A stretch of DNA of 64,000 bases from Nanoperiomorbus sp963544155 (GCA_963544155.1 CAUUDW010000005.1:3889-67888); one strand, 5' to 3'. Shown: positions 1 through 8,659, counted from the stretch's first letter. The notes: a model not told the origin generated them from the letters alone. Numbers and translations: made by a program.

Positions 1-67
1 GACATTTGTCGGTGTTGGATAGTCCAGAATTAATCTCAAGACTCATTTTGCCAGGAGAATAATTTGC

Positions 68-79
68 TATACTTTGATT
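68..79 (+). promoter_or_regulatory. -10 box of a leaderless promoter
   Basis: TATACT lies at 68-73, preceded by TTTGC, and only six bases separate it from the ATG at 80. Transcription would be expected to start at or next to the ATG, and there is no room for a ribosome binding site. The same arrangement recurs at many genes in the window and decides the start of this one. Confidence 0.7.
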
Positions 80-1102
80 ATGAGCAAGAGGAATGACGAG
101 AAATTAACTGTTAATATGATTTCCGAAAGCGAGTTTACTGTTCAGGATCATGGCGTGCATACAGCATATAAGGAGATCACGGACGCACTACGGAAAAGAA
201 AAGACGTTGATATTGAGGTAAATACCGATCGTCCTGCCGATATTATTCATATCCAAACCATGGGGCTATATTCTTTTCGACGCCTGATGAAGAAAAGCGG
301 CAAGAAAGTAGTTTCAGCTCATATTGTGCCAGATAGTTTTATTGGCTCAATTAAGGGCGCAAAATATTGGAAGCCTTTAGGTAAAATGTGGTTGAAGTTC
401 TTTTACAGGAAGGCAGATTTGGTTTTGGCCTGTTCTGGCATGGTTGCCGAGGAGCTTATAAATGACATGAACGTCCCTAAGACTAAGGTATTTTACAATA
501 CAATCAATATGTCGAGGTATAAACATACTGCAACGGAAAAGAAAACAGCACGAAAAAAGCTGGGCTTGAAAGATGGCGATTTTGTAGTAATGGGCAATGG
601 TCAAGTGCAGCCGCGTAAACGGCTTGACGTGTTAATAAAAGCCGCCAAGCAAATGCCGGACGTAAAATTCTTTTGGGTGGGGGGAATTCCGTTTAAAAAT
701 TTAGGAGCTGATTATGGCGCTATGCAAAGAATGATGAGAAACACTCCAGATAACCTCACAATAACTGGCGTAATTCCTTTGGACGATGTTCGCGATTATT
801 ATGTTGCGGCGAATATATTTGTATTGCCGTCAGTGCAAGAGAACCATCCTATGTGCGTCTTAGAAGCTGCCGGTGCTGAATTACCAATTGTTTTACGCGA
901 CATTCCTCAATATGATGACACATTTAAGGGCGACGCTATTATGGCAAAAACGGACGATGAGTTCTTAAATTTGATTGATATGCTGCACCGAGATAAACAG
1001 GCGTATAGTGAGGCGCAACGCGGAGCTAAACGGATTGCGAAGAAGTTTGACAGTAGTGCTGGTGCTGAGCGGTTGGTTGAGTTTTATCGATCTTTGATAT
1101 AA
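80..1102 (+). CDS. GT4-family glycosyltransferase (A+T-rich copy)
   Basis: This is a GT-B fold glycosyltransferase of about 340 residues that would transfer a sugar from a nucleotide donor, probably to a lipid or envelope glycan; the acceptor cannot be told from sequence. The C-terminal donor-binding half shows the family E-x7-E element near residues 253-261 (context VQENHPMCVLEAAG). The fold also shows the IVLRDI strand and a C-terminal EFYRSLI helix. The start at 80 is preferred over the upstream TTG because of the leaderless promoter. The gene is clearly richer in A+T than most of the window and sits beside an IS30 remnant. Its N-terminus (KLTVNMISESEFT) and C-terminus closely match the broken gene at 12995-13365, so the two are paralogues or one replaced the other. 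There is no signal peptide, so a cytoplasmic or membrane-face enzyme is likely. Confidence 0.8.
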   Translation: MSKRNDEKLTVNMISESEFTVQDHGVHTAYKEITDALRKRKDVDIEVNTDRPADIIHIQTMGLYSFRRLMKKSGKKVVSAHIVPDSFIGSIKGAKYWKPLGKMWLKFFYRKADLVLACSGMVAEELINDMNVPKTKVFYNTINMSRYKHTATEKKTARKKLGLKDGDFVVMGNGQVQPRKRLDVLIKAAKQMPDVKFFWVGGIPFKNLGADYGAMQRMMRNTPDNLTITGVIPLDDVRDYYVAANIFVLPSVQENHPMCVLEAAGAELPIVLRDIPQYDDTFKGDAIMAKTDDEFLNLIDMLHRDKQAYSEAQRGAKRIAKKFDSSAGAERLVEFYRSLI

Positions 1103-1498
1103 ATGGTGTTAAAAGGCGTCAGAGGCTACATAGCAAACTGTATAGCTACAATGCCACCAGTATACAAACAAACCAAGGTGGATATTGAAAGAGTCTTTGG
1201 CAAAAGTAATGTCGCCACCATTACTTACGACAATGGGGCTGAGTTTAGCAGCTGACGTGCCACTGAGAAAACACTGGATGTAGACATTTACTTTGCTGAC
1301 CCGTATAAATCCGGTCAGCGTGGCAGGAATGAAAACTTTAATGGGCTAATTAGAGATTTTTATCCTAAAGGCACTGACTTCAAAAAGCTTACGGCTCAAT
1401 GTATATTAGACCTAGAAAATCTATTGAACAACAGACCCAGAAAGCGTCTAGGCGGCTTAACCTCGCTTGAAGTCTTTAAGGCAAATTGTTGTGGTTAG
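1103..1498 (+). pseudogene. IS30-family transposase, 3' remnant
   Basis: Reading frame +1103 gives the C-terminal third of an IS30-type DDE transposase. It contains TYDNGAEF (the DNG motif around the second catalytic Asp), then FADPYKSGQRGRNENFNGLI and FYPKGTDF with the catalytic Glu in the NEN stretch, and ends NNRPRKRLGG...EVF. The N-terminal HTH and the first Asp are absent. An in-frame TGA at 1253-1255 falls where the family usually has His after the DNGxEF motif. No terminal inverted repeats were found. This is therefore an inactive relic, probably of the element that brought in or disturbed the neighbouring A+T-rich gene. It starts one base after the stop of the glycosyltransferase. Confidence 0.8.
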
Positions 1499-1533
1499 AG
1501 TGTTAAGTTAAGATAGCGTTTTGTGAAACGATT

Positions 1534-2020
1534 CTACTGATTAGCATACCGCTCAATACGCTTAGCCCGTAGCGTTAGCGTGTCAGTCAAGCCTTGCAAA
1601 TATGCCGTATACTGCTCAACAGTCTGAGGTAACGGTGACGATTGGAAATCATCAAAATCTGTCAGTATGTTAACTTGGTATTCGTCATCAACAAAATCTT
1701 GCAACAAGAAAAAATCGACATAACCCTGAAAAATCACCAAACCACTCAAAAAAGTCACCGTAACGATCAAAAACATCAGTGAGCGGACTATCTTCACCTT
1801 GATACCAGCGGGCAAAACATTCTAAAGTCAGGTCAAACCGATCACCAATTTTGCGATGCCAACCTCTCGCACGATTGATGGTCTGCGTTCCGCCGCGTAG
1901 CTCGCTGGGGAAAATAATCTCCGAACCCGATCGTCCAGCCAACATCCTCTATTATCGTCAAAACATCTCGCGGCATTTTCTCAACAAGCAATCTCCTTTC
2001 TACGTTTTATTTGACGTTTA
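1534..2020 (-). pseudogene. Decayed conserved hypothetical (DUF6994-like)
   Basis: Two overlapping minus-strand frames join into one protein. TINRARGWHRKIGDRFDLTLEC and the DFFEWFGDFSG stretch lie in the frame ending near 1724. YVDFFLLQDFVDDEYQ through FDDFQSSPLP to the stop at 1534 lie in the next frame. Further frame changes occur upstream: IEDVGWTIG and RRKE can be read in other frames just 5' of the main block. The RGxxxKIxDRFDLTLEC and GYVDFFLLxDxVDD patterns match, from memory, an uncharacterised bacterial family annotated as DUF6994; the family name is less certain than the homology between the frames. At least two frameshifts make this a pseudogene. Its function is unknown. Confidence 0.65.
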
Positions 2021-2174
2021 AGATTGTAGCGGAAATCTACTACTTTTTGTTTGTAATCTAATCCTTATTACACCACACGCTTTGATACCATACACTCGTC
2101 AGTCAATCGTCTACACTAGCTCACACTCAATACTCAAGGTGAGCACCACCATTCACCACAAGCATGATACCGCT

Positions 2175-2247
2175 CCTTTAGCCTTAATCCCGGTCAGTTC
2201 GCCCCTAGTCTCAAGTTGACCGAACTAACCGGTCTTAAGGCTAAAGG
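2175..2247. repeat. Imperfect 27-bp inverted repeat
   Basis: The arm at 2175-2201 and the arm at 2221-2247 are reverse complements at roughly 24 of 27 positions, separated by 19 bases. No T-run follows on either strand, so it is not a typical intrinsic terminator. It lies between two decayed genes and the PLD gene and could be the end of a lost mobile element or a strong mRNA hairpin. Confidence 0.6.
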
Positions 2248-2468
2248 ACATAAAGCTTTGATGTTAAAAGTACCGACTAAACAGTACGCTCAATTCCAAT
2301 ATGTTTGTGAGTCAGAACACCCGAGGGGCTCCAGCAGGATGCATAGCACTACGCCACCTAAGCGGAAAAGGATGCGAATCATGCTTCACTGCAATCAGCT
2401 GGTCTAACTAACGCACCTGCTGGACCGTCGGGCGATGTGCAAACAAGGGTCAAAGGAGGTTCTGGTGC

Positions 2469-2482
2469 TATACTATTACGGT
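2469..2482 (+). promoter_or_regulatory. Extended -10 box, leaderless start of PLD gene
   Basis: TGCTATACT ends at 2474 and eight bases precede the ATG at 2483. This argues that the gene starts at 2483 and not at the upstream in-frame codon at 2435, which would lie ahead of the promoter. Confidence 0.65.
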
Positions 2483-3487
2483 ATGAGTGAGCAAAAGTCA
2501 CCTATCCAGCTACTATTGCCTCGGCAGTATGTCGAGCAAGCTCGCCAGGCGGTCAGGCACGCCAAGCGTCGCATCTACATCATCAGCCTCTGTTTCGCCC
2601 GAGGGTCAGCCACCGATGGACTGATCGACGACATCATCGACGCCTCTAGGAGGGGTATTGATGTCCATGTGGCTGCCGATCTACTGACCTTTATCTGCGA
2701 TCGCACTTGCACTCTACCATCAAGCCTAGCTGGAGCCGGCATGCGTCAGACCGATCAGCTGCGCAGTGAATTAGAGCAAGCCGGGGCAGAGTTCTACTGG
2801 CTGGGCGCCAAGAAGATTCCTTACCTACTAGGCAGAACCCATAGCAAGTGGACTGTAGTTGATGACGATGTCTATGCCTTCGGTGGAGTGAACCTTAATC
2901 AGTCGGGGACGACCGAGCGCACCGATTACATCTTTCATATGCATGACCGGCAGATTGCCGATAATCTAGTCAGCGAACAACATCTGGTAGAGAGTATTGA
3001 GCTGGGTAAGGGTCACGCCGTCGACCGAGAGATCGATACTCAGTTTGGCACGATGCTACTGGACGGCGGCAAGATTAACCGATCCATCATCTATAAGCAC
3101 GCCGTGAGACTGGCTAAGAAAGCCGAGAGCATCCTGCTCGTGTCACAGTATTGCCCTGCCGGCGAGCTGGCTCGCATTCTTAAGAAGAAGCCCGCCACCT
3201 CCATTTACTTCAACCCCAAGGGTAGCGCCAAAGATCCGGTGAACAACATCATGATCGGTACTCGCTCGACAGTAAAGAGCTTGACAACCAGCTATCAGCG
3301 ACCACGCTACCTCCATGCTAAGTTCATGATCGGTACCATGCCGGATGGCACTAAGCTGGCCATCACCGGCTCACATAATTTCTCCACCCTCGGCGTCCGA
3401 GCCGGCACCAGGGAGATCGCCCTGGAGACTGGCGACCCCGACATCATTAACCAGCTTGAAAAATTCTTCACTAGATACGTTAGCTAG
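2483..3487 (+). CDS. Phospholipase D-like protein with two HKD motifs
   Basis: This protein of about 334 residues belongs to the PLD superfamily. It carries two catalytic motifs: HSKWTVVDDDVYAFGGVNLN in the first half and HAKFMIG...LAITGSHNF near the C-terminus (HxK followed by the usual Gly and Asn/Ser). Family members transfer or hydrolyse phosphodiester bonds and include cardiolipin synthases, phosphatidyltransferases and some nucleases. The paired-motif layout at this size suits a cardiolipin-synthase-like or phosphatidyl-transfer enzyme, but no clear transmembrane segment is seen, so the substrate is open. The start is chosen from the leaderless promoter. The last 8 bases overlap the end of the convergent FKBP gene. 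Confidence 0.8.
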   Translation: MSEQKSPIQLLLPRQYVEQARQAVRHAKRRIYIISLCFARGSATDGLIDDIIDASRRGIDVHVAADLLTFICDRTCTLPSSLAGAGMRQTDQLRSELEQAGAEFYWLGAKKIPYLLGRTHSKWTVVDDDVYAFGGVNLNQSGTTERTDYIFHMHDRQIADNLVSEQHLVESIELGKGHAVDREIDTQFGTMLLDGGKINRSIIYKHAVRLAKKAESILLVSQYCPAGELARILKKKPATSIYFNPKGSAKDPVNNIMIGTRSTVKSLTTSYQRPRYLHAKFMIGTMPDGTKLAITGSHNFSTLGVRAGTREIALETGDPDIINQLEKFFTRYVS

Positions 3488-4094
3488 ACTTCTCCAGCTT
3501 GACGATCTCGACTACAAACTTCAGTGGAGTATTAGGAGCGATTGAGCCGTCAGCACTACCTCGCTCGCCATAAGCCATGTTTGCCGGGATTGACAGCAGA
3601 TAGACTCCGCCGACCTTTTTACCTGACAGCCCTTCCGACCAACCTTTGATAACGCCCTTTAGGCTAAAGGTGACCGGCTTAGCCGCCGAGCCATCTGATT
3701 TCGTGCTATCAAATATCTTGCCATCAGGTGTCCAGCCGGTATAGTTGGCGCTCAGAGTACTATCGCTACTCACCGTAGCTCCGTCTCCCTCCTTAAGGGT
3801 ATCGACAGTCAGGGCAGTGACAGTCTTAGCATCAAAGCTAGCCACCTTATCAGCGTAGCCGTCAAGCCCTCGCTTCTTCTTGCGCTCCTCCGCCTGCTCT
3901 TTCTGATATTCCTGCCTGGCTTTCGCCATATTTTTCGCCTGCTCTTCCCGAGCAATATTGCTAGGGTTGATCTTGCTGTCCATGGTACTTAGCACCATAA
4001 AGACCAGCCCCGCCAGCGTTCCTCCCAACATAACGATGGCAATGATCCAGATGGCGATCCTTTGCCAGCGAGGCGTCAAACTCCGTTCACTCAT
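3480..4094 (-). CDS. Membrane-anchored FKBP-type peptidyl-prolyl isomerase
   Basis: The 204-residue protein has an N-terminal membrane segment (about residues 12-35, IAIWIIAIVMLGG followed by LAGLVFMV). A charged, probably coiled-coil stretch rich in K, E and Q follows (about 42-75), then an FKBP domain from about residue 95 to the end. Family landmarks are visible: LSANYTGWTPDGKIFDST, VIKGWSEGLSGKKVGG, IPANMAYGERG, and the terminal PLKFVVEIVKLE. It would catalyse proline isomerisation during folding of exported proteins, with the catalytic domain outside the membrane. It lies 15 bases downstream of pheT on the same strand and is probably co-transcribed with it. Confidence 0.9.
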   Translation of the reverse strand: MSERSLTPRWQRIAIWIIAIVMLGGTLAGLVFMVLSTMDSKINPSNIAREEQAKNMAKARQEYQKEQAEERKKKRGLDGYADKVASFDAKTVTALTVDTLKEGDGATVSSDSTLSANYTGWTPDGKIFDSTKSDGSAAKPVTFSLKGVIKGWSEGLSGKKVGGVYLLSIPANMAYGERGSADGSIAPNTPLKFVVEIVKLEKSS

Positions 4095-4108
4095 TTATCC
4101 TCCTTGTC

Positions 4109-6646
4109 CTAGATTAGTTTAGCTTTCAACTTACTCTGTGCCTCTTTTGCCAGATGATCAATCAGCCTACCGATCGCCTTGCTATTAACAGTCTGATGGC
4201 GGTCGGTAAAGTCGAGGTGAAAAGTAATATTCTGACACCGCTCCCCCGCTAGGAAGATATCCTTCGCCTGCATCTGATAGCTGAGTCCGTTAGCCATCTT
4301 CTCATCCAGAGCCTGCCTGACGCACTCCTCGACAGAGCCAAAGGTCGTATCCAGTGATATCTGCAAGGTAACATCACGGCTTGTCCCCTGATAACGACTA
4401 ATCGGATGGTAGGCTATATCATCATTCAGCCGCCCAAGCAACGGATCAAGGTATAGCTCATAACCGGCCAGCCAATCCGGCAGCTTGAAAGCCCGGCGCA
4501 CCGACTGCCTAATCTCGCCAACCACTCCAATAAGCTGACCGGTAGAGGCGAGCGTCAATGCCGCCGAACGAGTCGGCTCAAATAGATTAAGCGAGCTGTC
4601 CAGTGAATGGCCATATTGATCAAGACGTACATAGCTAACCTGAAGGTCGGGCGAACGCAGCAGGTAATCCACTACGCACTTCGCCTCATAGAACGGCGCA
4701 CCGGCTGAACCGGCCTTAGCTACAATCACCCCGGCTAGACAGGCTAATTCTGCCGGCAGCTCCGGCTCAACCTGATCCATCTGGCCTCGTCTGTGCACTT
4801 TACCCAGCTCAAACAGCATGAAGCGGTCGTAACCGGCCCGTAGATTACTATTAGTCTTGTCCAGCAAGCCGGGCAGGAGGTCTCGTCGACAATACTGCAA
4901 CTTAGGCGAGATAGCGTTGACTATACGAAAGGCTTTAGCCTTATCATCGCCAACCTTGTCCAGCAAGTCGCCATGGATGAAAGAGTAGCTCATCATCTCA
5001 TTACCGCCGGCCTGATAGAGCCGATCTTTCAGTAGACTATGCAGCTGATACATCGGGTCATCCTCCACCGCTACGTAAGGTCGAGTGGGCTGAGACGAGG
5101 TGATCTCGTCGTAGCCATTAACCCGCCCGATATCCTCGATCACATCCTCGTCGTAGACCAGATCGGGGCGCCACCACGGTGCCACTGCCTTTACCCGATT
5201 CGCCTTGACCTCAACTGAATCATACTGCAAGCTCTTAAGCGTCCGCTCTATCATCTGACTACCATAAGGCTGACCATGATAGCAGCCCAGCACATCAGTA
5301 AAACGACTGACGGATAGCTCAAAACTAGTTGCCGTGTGTCGCCCCGGGTAGCTCTCTGCTACCTGGCTAATTAACCCAGCACCGGAGTACCGCTGCAACA
5401 TTGCTACAGCCTGAAGTAGTACCGGGTGAGTCAATGCTGCCGGCTGCCCCTTGGTAAAGCGAGTAATCGCCTCGGAAAAGATACCGTGTCGGAATTGCGT
5501 CCCTCTCAGATGGTACAGGCTAAAGGTAGCACTCTCCAGCAGGACCCGCTTAGTCTCGGCTGTGATCTCGGTCGCTTTACCGCCCATCGCCCCGGCCAGA
5601 GCGATAGGTAGACTCTTCTTTCGGTCACCAACAGCAATTACGACATCCTTCGGGTCCAGCTTGACTGTCCGACCATCAATCAGCTCAAGCGTCTCACCCG
5701 CTTTAGCCAGGCGTACCACGATATCGGGCTTACCTGTCGGCGACAGCTTGATCACTTGATCCAGGTCAAAGGCATGAAGCGGTTGCCCTGTCACCAGCAT
5801 CAGGTAATTAGTGATATCAACCGGTGCTGAGATAGAATTGACCTGAGAGCGACCCAAGAAACTACGCAGCTGCAAAGGTAGTGACGACGCCTGATCAATC
5901 CTCGACAGAGCAACACACTCGTAGCGGTCGCAGATATCATCATCCATGATGGTTACCGTAGGCTCAACCGATACTGTTGTAGTCGGTAGCTTATCGGCTA
6001 AGCGATTAAACCACTCCGGCGTCGAAACTTCGCTGCCGATAATCGCCATAACTTCTCGAGCAAAGCCGATCAAACCAAAACAGTCGGGGCGATGCGTCAG
6101 ACTCTTATTTTCGACTTCCAGCAAGTAATCATCCAGGTCTAGCAAGTCGAGCAAACTCTGTCCCGGCTGAGCCGAGTCGTCATCAACCTCCAAGATACCC
6201 TCCTGGTCGTGCCAGAGTTTTAGTTCACAAGGACTAGCCAGCATGCCATAAGAAATAACACCTCGCAATTTGCGGCTACTTAGCTTTAGCTCATCCTTTG
6301 TGCCATAGCTAGCCGGTACGATCGAGCCGGGCGGCAGCCAGATCACCTTTAGTCCGGTGCGAACATTGGGCGCTCCGCAGACCACCTGCACCATGCCGTC
6401 GTCGTCTCTGGGTACGTCTTTGATCACACCGCCATCGTCAATCCGGCAAACATGAAGGTGGTCGCTGTCGGAGTGATCCCGGCAATCAACTACACTAACT
6501 ACTACCGCCGACTGATAGTGTGGTGCCAGCTCGGTCACTCCTTCTATCTCAACCAAGCGAGCCCCGATTAGCTCGGTCAGCTCCTTTACGCCGGGGTAAG
6601 CCCCCTGCGAGAAGTACTGCTTTAGCCAATTAAGCGAAATGATCAT
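4109..6646 (-). CDS. pheT: Phenylalanine-tRNA ligase beta subunit
   Basis: The 845-residue protein has the full bacterial PheT layout. An N-terminal OB-fold tRNA-binding domain (about residues 40-160) includes VQVVCGAPNVRTGLKV. The B3/B4 editing region carries SLTHRPDCFGLIGFAREV and PVDITNYLML, and the B5 and catalytic-like core carry DLVYDEDVIEDIGRVNGYDEI. A C-terminal ferredoxin-like anticodon-binding domain (from about 750, ISRYQGTSRDVTLQI) closes the protein. With PheS it forms the alpha2-beta2 enzyme that charges tRNA-Phe. Its ATG overlaps the pheS stop by four bases (ATGA), so translation is probably coupled. It is of normal length with nothing missing. Confidence 0.97.
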   Translation of the reverse strand: MIISLNWLKQYFSQGAYPGVKELTELIGARLVEIEGVTELAPHYQSAVVVSVVDCRDHSDSDHLHVCRIDDGGVIKDVPRDDDGMVQVVCGAPNVRTGLKVIWLPPGSIVPASYGTKDELKLSSRKLRGVISYGMLASPCELKLWHDQEGILEVDDDSAQPGQSLLDLLDLDDYLLEVENKSLTHRPDCFGLIGFAREVMAIIGSEVSTPEWFNRLADKLPTTTVSVEPTVTIMDDDICDRYECVALSRIDQASSLPLQLRSFLGRSQVNSISAPVDITNYLMLVTGQPLHAFDLDQVIKLSPTGKPDIVVRLAKAGETLELIDGRTVKLDPKDVVIAVGDRKKSLPIALAGAMGGKATEITAETKRVLLESATFSLYHLRGTQFRHGIFSEAITRFTKGQPAALTHPVLLQAVAMLQRYSGAGLISQVAESYPGRHTATSFELSVSRFTDVLGCYHGQPYGSQMIERTLKSLQYDSVEVKANRVKAVAPWWRPDLVYDEDVIEDIGRVNGYDEITSSQPTRPYVAVEDDPMYQLHSLLKDRLYQAGGNEMMSYSFIHGDLLDKVGDDKAKAFRIVNAISPKLQYCRRDLLPGLLDKTNSNLRAGYDRFMLFELGKVHRRGQMDQVEPELPAELACLAGVIVAKAGSAGAPFYEAKCVVDYLLRSPDLQVSYVRLDQYGHSLDSSLNLFEPTRSAALTLASTGQLIGVVGEIRQSVRRAFKLPDWLAGYELYLDPLLGRLNDDIAYHPISRYQGTSRDVTLQISLDTTFGSVEECVRQALDEKMANGLSYQMQAKDIFLAGERCQNITFHLDFTDRHQTVNSKAIGRLIDHLAKEAQSKLKAKLI

Positions 6647-7677
6647 GCTACACCCCCAAACTGTCTCAGGAAGGTCAGGTTGCCCGACTCGAAATGACGT
6701 AAATCCTCGATATTATACTTCAGCATAATCAGCCTCTCTATCCCGCCGCCCCAGGCAAAACCTCGGTACTTCGACGGGTCAATCCCCGCCATCTTTAAGA
6801 CATTGGGGTGGAGCATGCCGCAGCCCAGCATCTCCAGCCACTCACCACCTTTGCCGCCGCCACCAAGCGCTGTCGGCTTTTCGATCTGAAGCTCCAGACT
6901 GGGCTCAGTAAACGGGAAATAGCCCGGCTGAGTCTTGATACGAATCTCCTGCCGGTAATAAACCTGAAAAAAATCTTTTAACATACCCAGCATCTGAGCC
7001 AAGTTAGCATCGCTTGACACATAGACTCCCTCAAACTGATGAAAGGTGTGATCATGAGTTACATCGGCATCTTCATTACGAAAGACCCGACCGTAGCTGA
7101 AGTGAGCGATCGGCTCACCCCGCTCCAGCTGCTCTAGTCCGACCGAAAGAACTCTATTCTCCATGGCTGTCGTATGGGCCGGTGGAATATAGCCCTCCTC
7201 CGTCCGAAAGGTATCATAACCATCTCGAGCCGGGTGATCAGACGGGAAGTTAAGCGAAGCAAACATATGATAGTCATCATCCAGCTGACGTGCCTCCCGA
7301 CACACAAACCCCATCCTGGTAAAGACCTCTACCACATGGCGAATCTCCCGGGTCAACGGGTGCAAGCTGGCCTGCTCGACCGGCAAGAGTGCCGGTCGTA
7401 CCGCCTCAGCACCGAGACGACCGGCGCTAAAGGGAGCCGTCACATCCAGCAGCTCGACTTCCGTCGCACTAGCCACCTGAGCTAACTTATCTACCTCGAT
7501 CTGTAGCTCTCGCTTGAGCTCGTTTAGCTTTGCCCCAAACTGAGCTTTGTCCGGCGCCGGCAAGCTCTTTAGCTTGCTAAATAGCTCCTTTAGCTCGGGC
7601 GCCTTAAGAATGTCTCCCGGCCGATCCAGTTTAGCCAAGCGCTCCAGCAGTATCTCTCGAACAGTCTCTATCGTCAT
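6643..7677 (-). CDS. pheS: Phenylalanine-tRNA ligase alpha subunit
   Basis: This is a 344-residue class II synthetase subunit with an N-terminal coiled coil (about residues 1-85) and the catalytic core. Visible elements are RDGYDTF with HTTAMENRVL (motif 2 region), YGRVFRNEDADVTHDHTFHQFEG, and motif 3 at FAWGGGIERLIMLKYNIEDLR. It activates phenylalanine in complex with PheT. The reverse complement of ATGATA at 7685-7690 gives a TATCAT -10 box seven bases before the ATG, so this operon (pheS-pheT-FKBP) also appears leaderless. Confidence 0.97.
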   Translation of the reverse strand: MTIETVREILLERLAKLDRPGDILKAPELKELFSKLKSLPAPDKAQFGAKLNELKRELQIEVDKLAQVASATEVELLDVTAPFSAGRLGAEAVRPALLPVEQASLHPLTREIRHVVEVFTRMGFVCREARQLDDDYHMFASLNFPSDHPARDGYDTFRTEEGYIPPAHTTAMENRVLSVGLEQLERGEPIAHFSYGRVFRNEDADVTHDHTFHQFEGVYVSSDANLAQMLGMLKDFFQVYYRQEIRIKTQPGYFPFTEPSLELQIEKPTALGGGGKGGEWLEMLGCGMLHPNVLKMAGIDPSKYRGFAWGGGIERLIMLKYNIEDLRHFESGNLTFLRQFGGVA

Positions 7678-7713
7678 ACCTCATATGATAACACAGCCGG
7701 TCAGGTACGCCGA

Positions 7714-8352
7714 CTAAGTGGCATTTAGCTTAGTCTGGAAGTCCACCCTGGCTCGCTCAATCGTCTGCCGATGACCGTCCAGCCATTTTTCATTCTCGCC
7801 TAAGACACGGTTCATGTCGGCACCAATCTCAGCAAAAGTAGTACTGGCAGTGATCCGCTGACTCAGCGCTACCATCGCCTGAATACGCCCGGTATCCTCG
7901 GGATAGTACTTCTTCATCAACTCAATAATCTTGTTGATTCGCTCGAGCAGGTCACTATTGAGCACTGCTCCTCCCGCTACGCCGGAGTTAAACTGAGCCA
8001 CCAGCTTGTTGTGCGCCCCCATGACCAGCTGATAACGACGCAGGTTATTGATTAATGCCTGATAAGACGCCTCCAGCTTAGTCGTCCGATCATACTTAGC
8101 ACAAAAGATATCACCCAGCCAGACCTGTCGCAAACGCACCACTTCTTTAGTAAGGTCTTTGTTATTAGAAATAGCCTGATACTGGTTATTGGCTTGCTCA
8201 ATATAGTCGTTAGCCGCCTTAGTAGCATCAACCACCACGACTGAGCCGCCGGCAAAAACCAAGACAGCCACAACGACCATGGCGATACCGGCTCGCTTGA
8301 TGGTTCGGCTCGATAATCCGGAGCCGCTACTCGACATACGTTCGTCCATCAT
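7714..8352 (-). CDS. Hypothetical protein with one membrane anchor
   Basis: I do not recognise this 212-residue protein as a named family. It has one transmembrane segment near the N-terminus (about residues 22-43, AGIAMVVVAVLVFAGGSVVVV) preceded by a basic cytoplasmic tail. A predicted all-helical extracytoplasmic domain of about 165 residues, rich in Q, N and L, follows. The topology is loosely LemA-like but no diagnostic motif was seen. Its ATG overlaps the stop of the upstream small membrane gene (ATGA at 8349-8352), so the two are coupled and probably act together at the envelope. Confidence 0.7.
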   Translation of the reverse strand: MMDERMSSSGSGLSSRTIKRAGIAMVVVAVLVFAGGSVVVVDATKAANDYIEQANNQYQAISNNKDLTKEVVRLRQVWLGDIFCAKYDRTTKLEASYQALINNLRRYQLVMGAHNKLVAQFNSGVAGGAVLNSDLLERINKIIELMKKYYPEDTGRIQAMVALSQRITASTTFAEIGADMNRVLGENEKWLDGHRQTIERARVDFQTKLNAT

Positions 8353-8582
8353 TTTTGGTTAACCACCACTACCAAAACAGCTGTTATAAACATAACGGCG
8401 ACGACCAACCATAGTCGGATCGTCTTAATCTCATCCGTAGCTCCGGTCCGGTTATCATAATCAGCATCAAGACGAGCGGTATCACCATCCGAAGCCGAGG
8501 CAGCTTGCTTCGCCCTTAAATCCGCCAGCACTTTCTGTTGTAACTCCGTTTTTTCCTCAGTTTTATTATATATGATAGCCAT
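8349..8582 (-). CDS. Small C-terminally anchored membrane protein
   Basis: This is a 77-residue protein starting MAIIYNKTEE. It has a charged, helical N-terminal part and one C-terminal membrane segment (about 57-74, WLVVAVMFITAVLVVVV), ending NQK. The start at 8582 is chosen because the reverse complement of 8590-8595 gives TATAAT seven bases upstream, with TGC before it; the longer open frame would begin upstream of the promoter. It is the first gene of a two-gene unit with the anchored protein at 7714-8352. The family is not recognised. Confidence 0.7.
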   Translation of the reverse strand: MAIIYNKTEEKTELQQKVLADLRAKQAASASDGDTARLDADYDNRTGATDEIKTIRLWLVVAVMFITAVLVVVVNQK

Positions 8583-8608
8583 GACCAGTATTATAGCAGA
8601 ATTAATCA

Positions 8609-8641
8609 CAAAAAATAGGAGCTTATCTCAGCTCCTATTTT
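8609..8641 (-). terminator. Intrinsic terminator of the aquaporin gene
   Basis: A 9-bp perfect stem (8615-8623 with 8630-8638) has a 6-base loop. Read on the minus strand it is followed by a T-run (the AAAAAA before 8615). It lies just 3' of the aquaporin gene. Confidence 0.8.
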
Positions 8642-8659
8642 GTTGCTCTGTCCTACCGA

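Larger units (their letters stand above)
2041..2482. other. Intergenic region with a large inverted repeat
   Basis: No convincing gene was found between the decayed gene and the PLD gene. The main content is the imperfect inverted repeat at 2175-2247 and the leaderless promoter at 2469-2474. A 63-codon open frame over 2216-2407 starts inside the repeat, has no ribosome binding site and has no recognisable features, so it is not called. Confidence 0.5.

Noticed and set aside
1253..1255. TGA recoded to an amino acid, as in Gracilibacteria and Absconditabacteria
   Set aside because: Many intact genes in the window end at TGA with a conserved C-terminus or an ATGA junction; the in-frame TGA occurs only in a transposase relic.
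2216..2407. 63-codon plus-strand ORF with a possible protein product
   Set aside because: It starts at TTG inside the inverted repeat, has no ribosome binding site or leaderless promoter, and shows no domain-like sequence.
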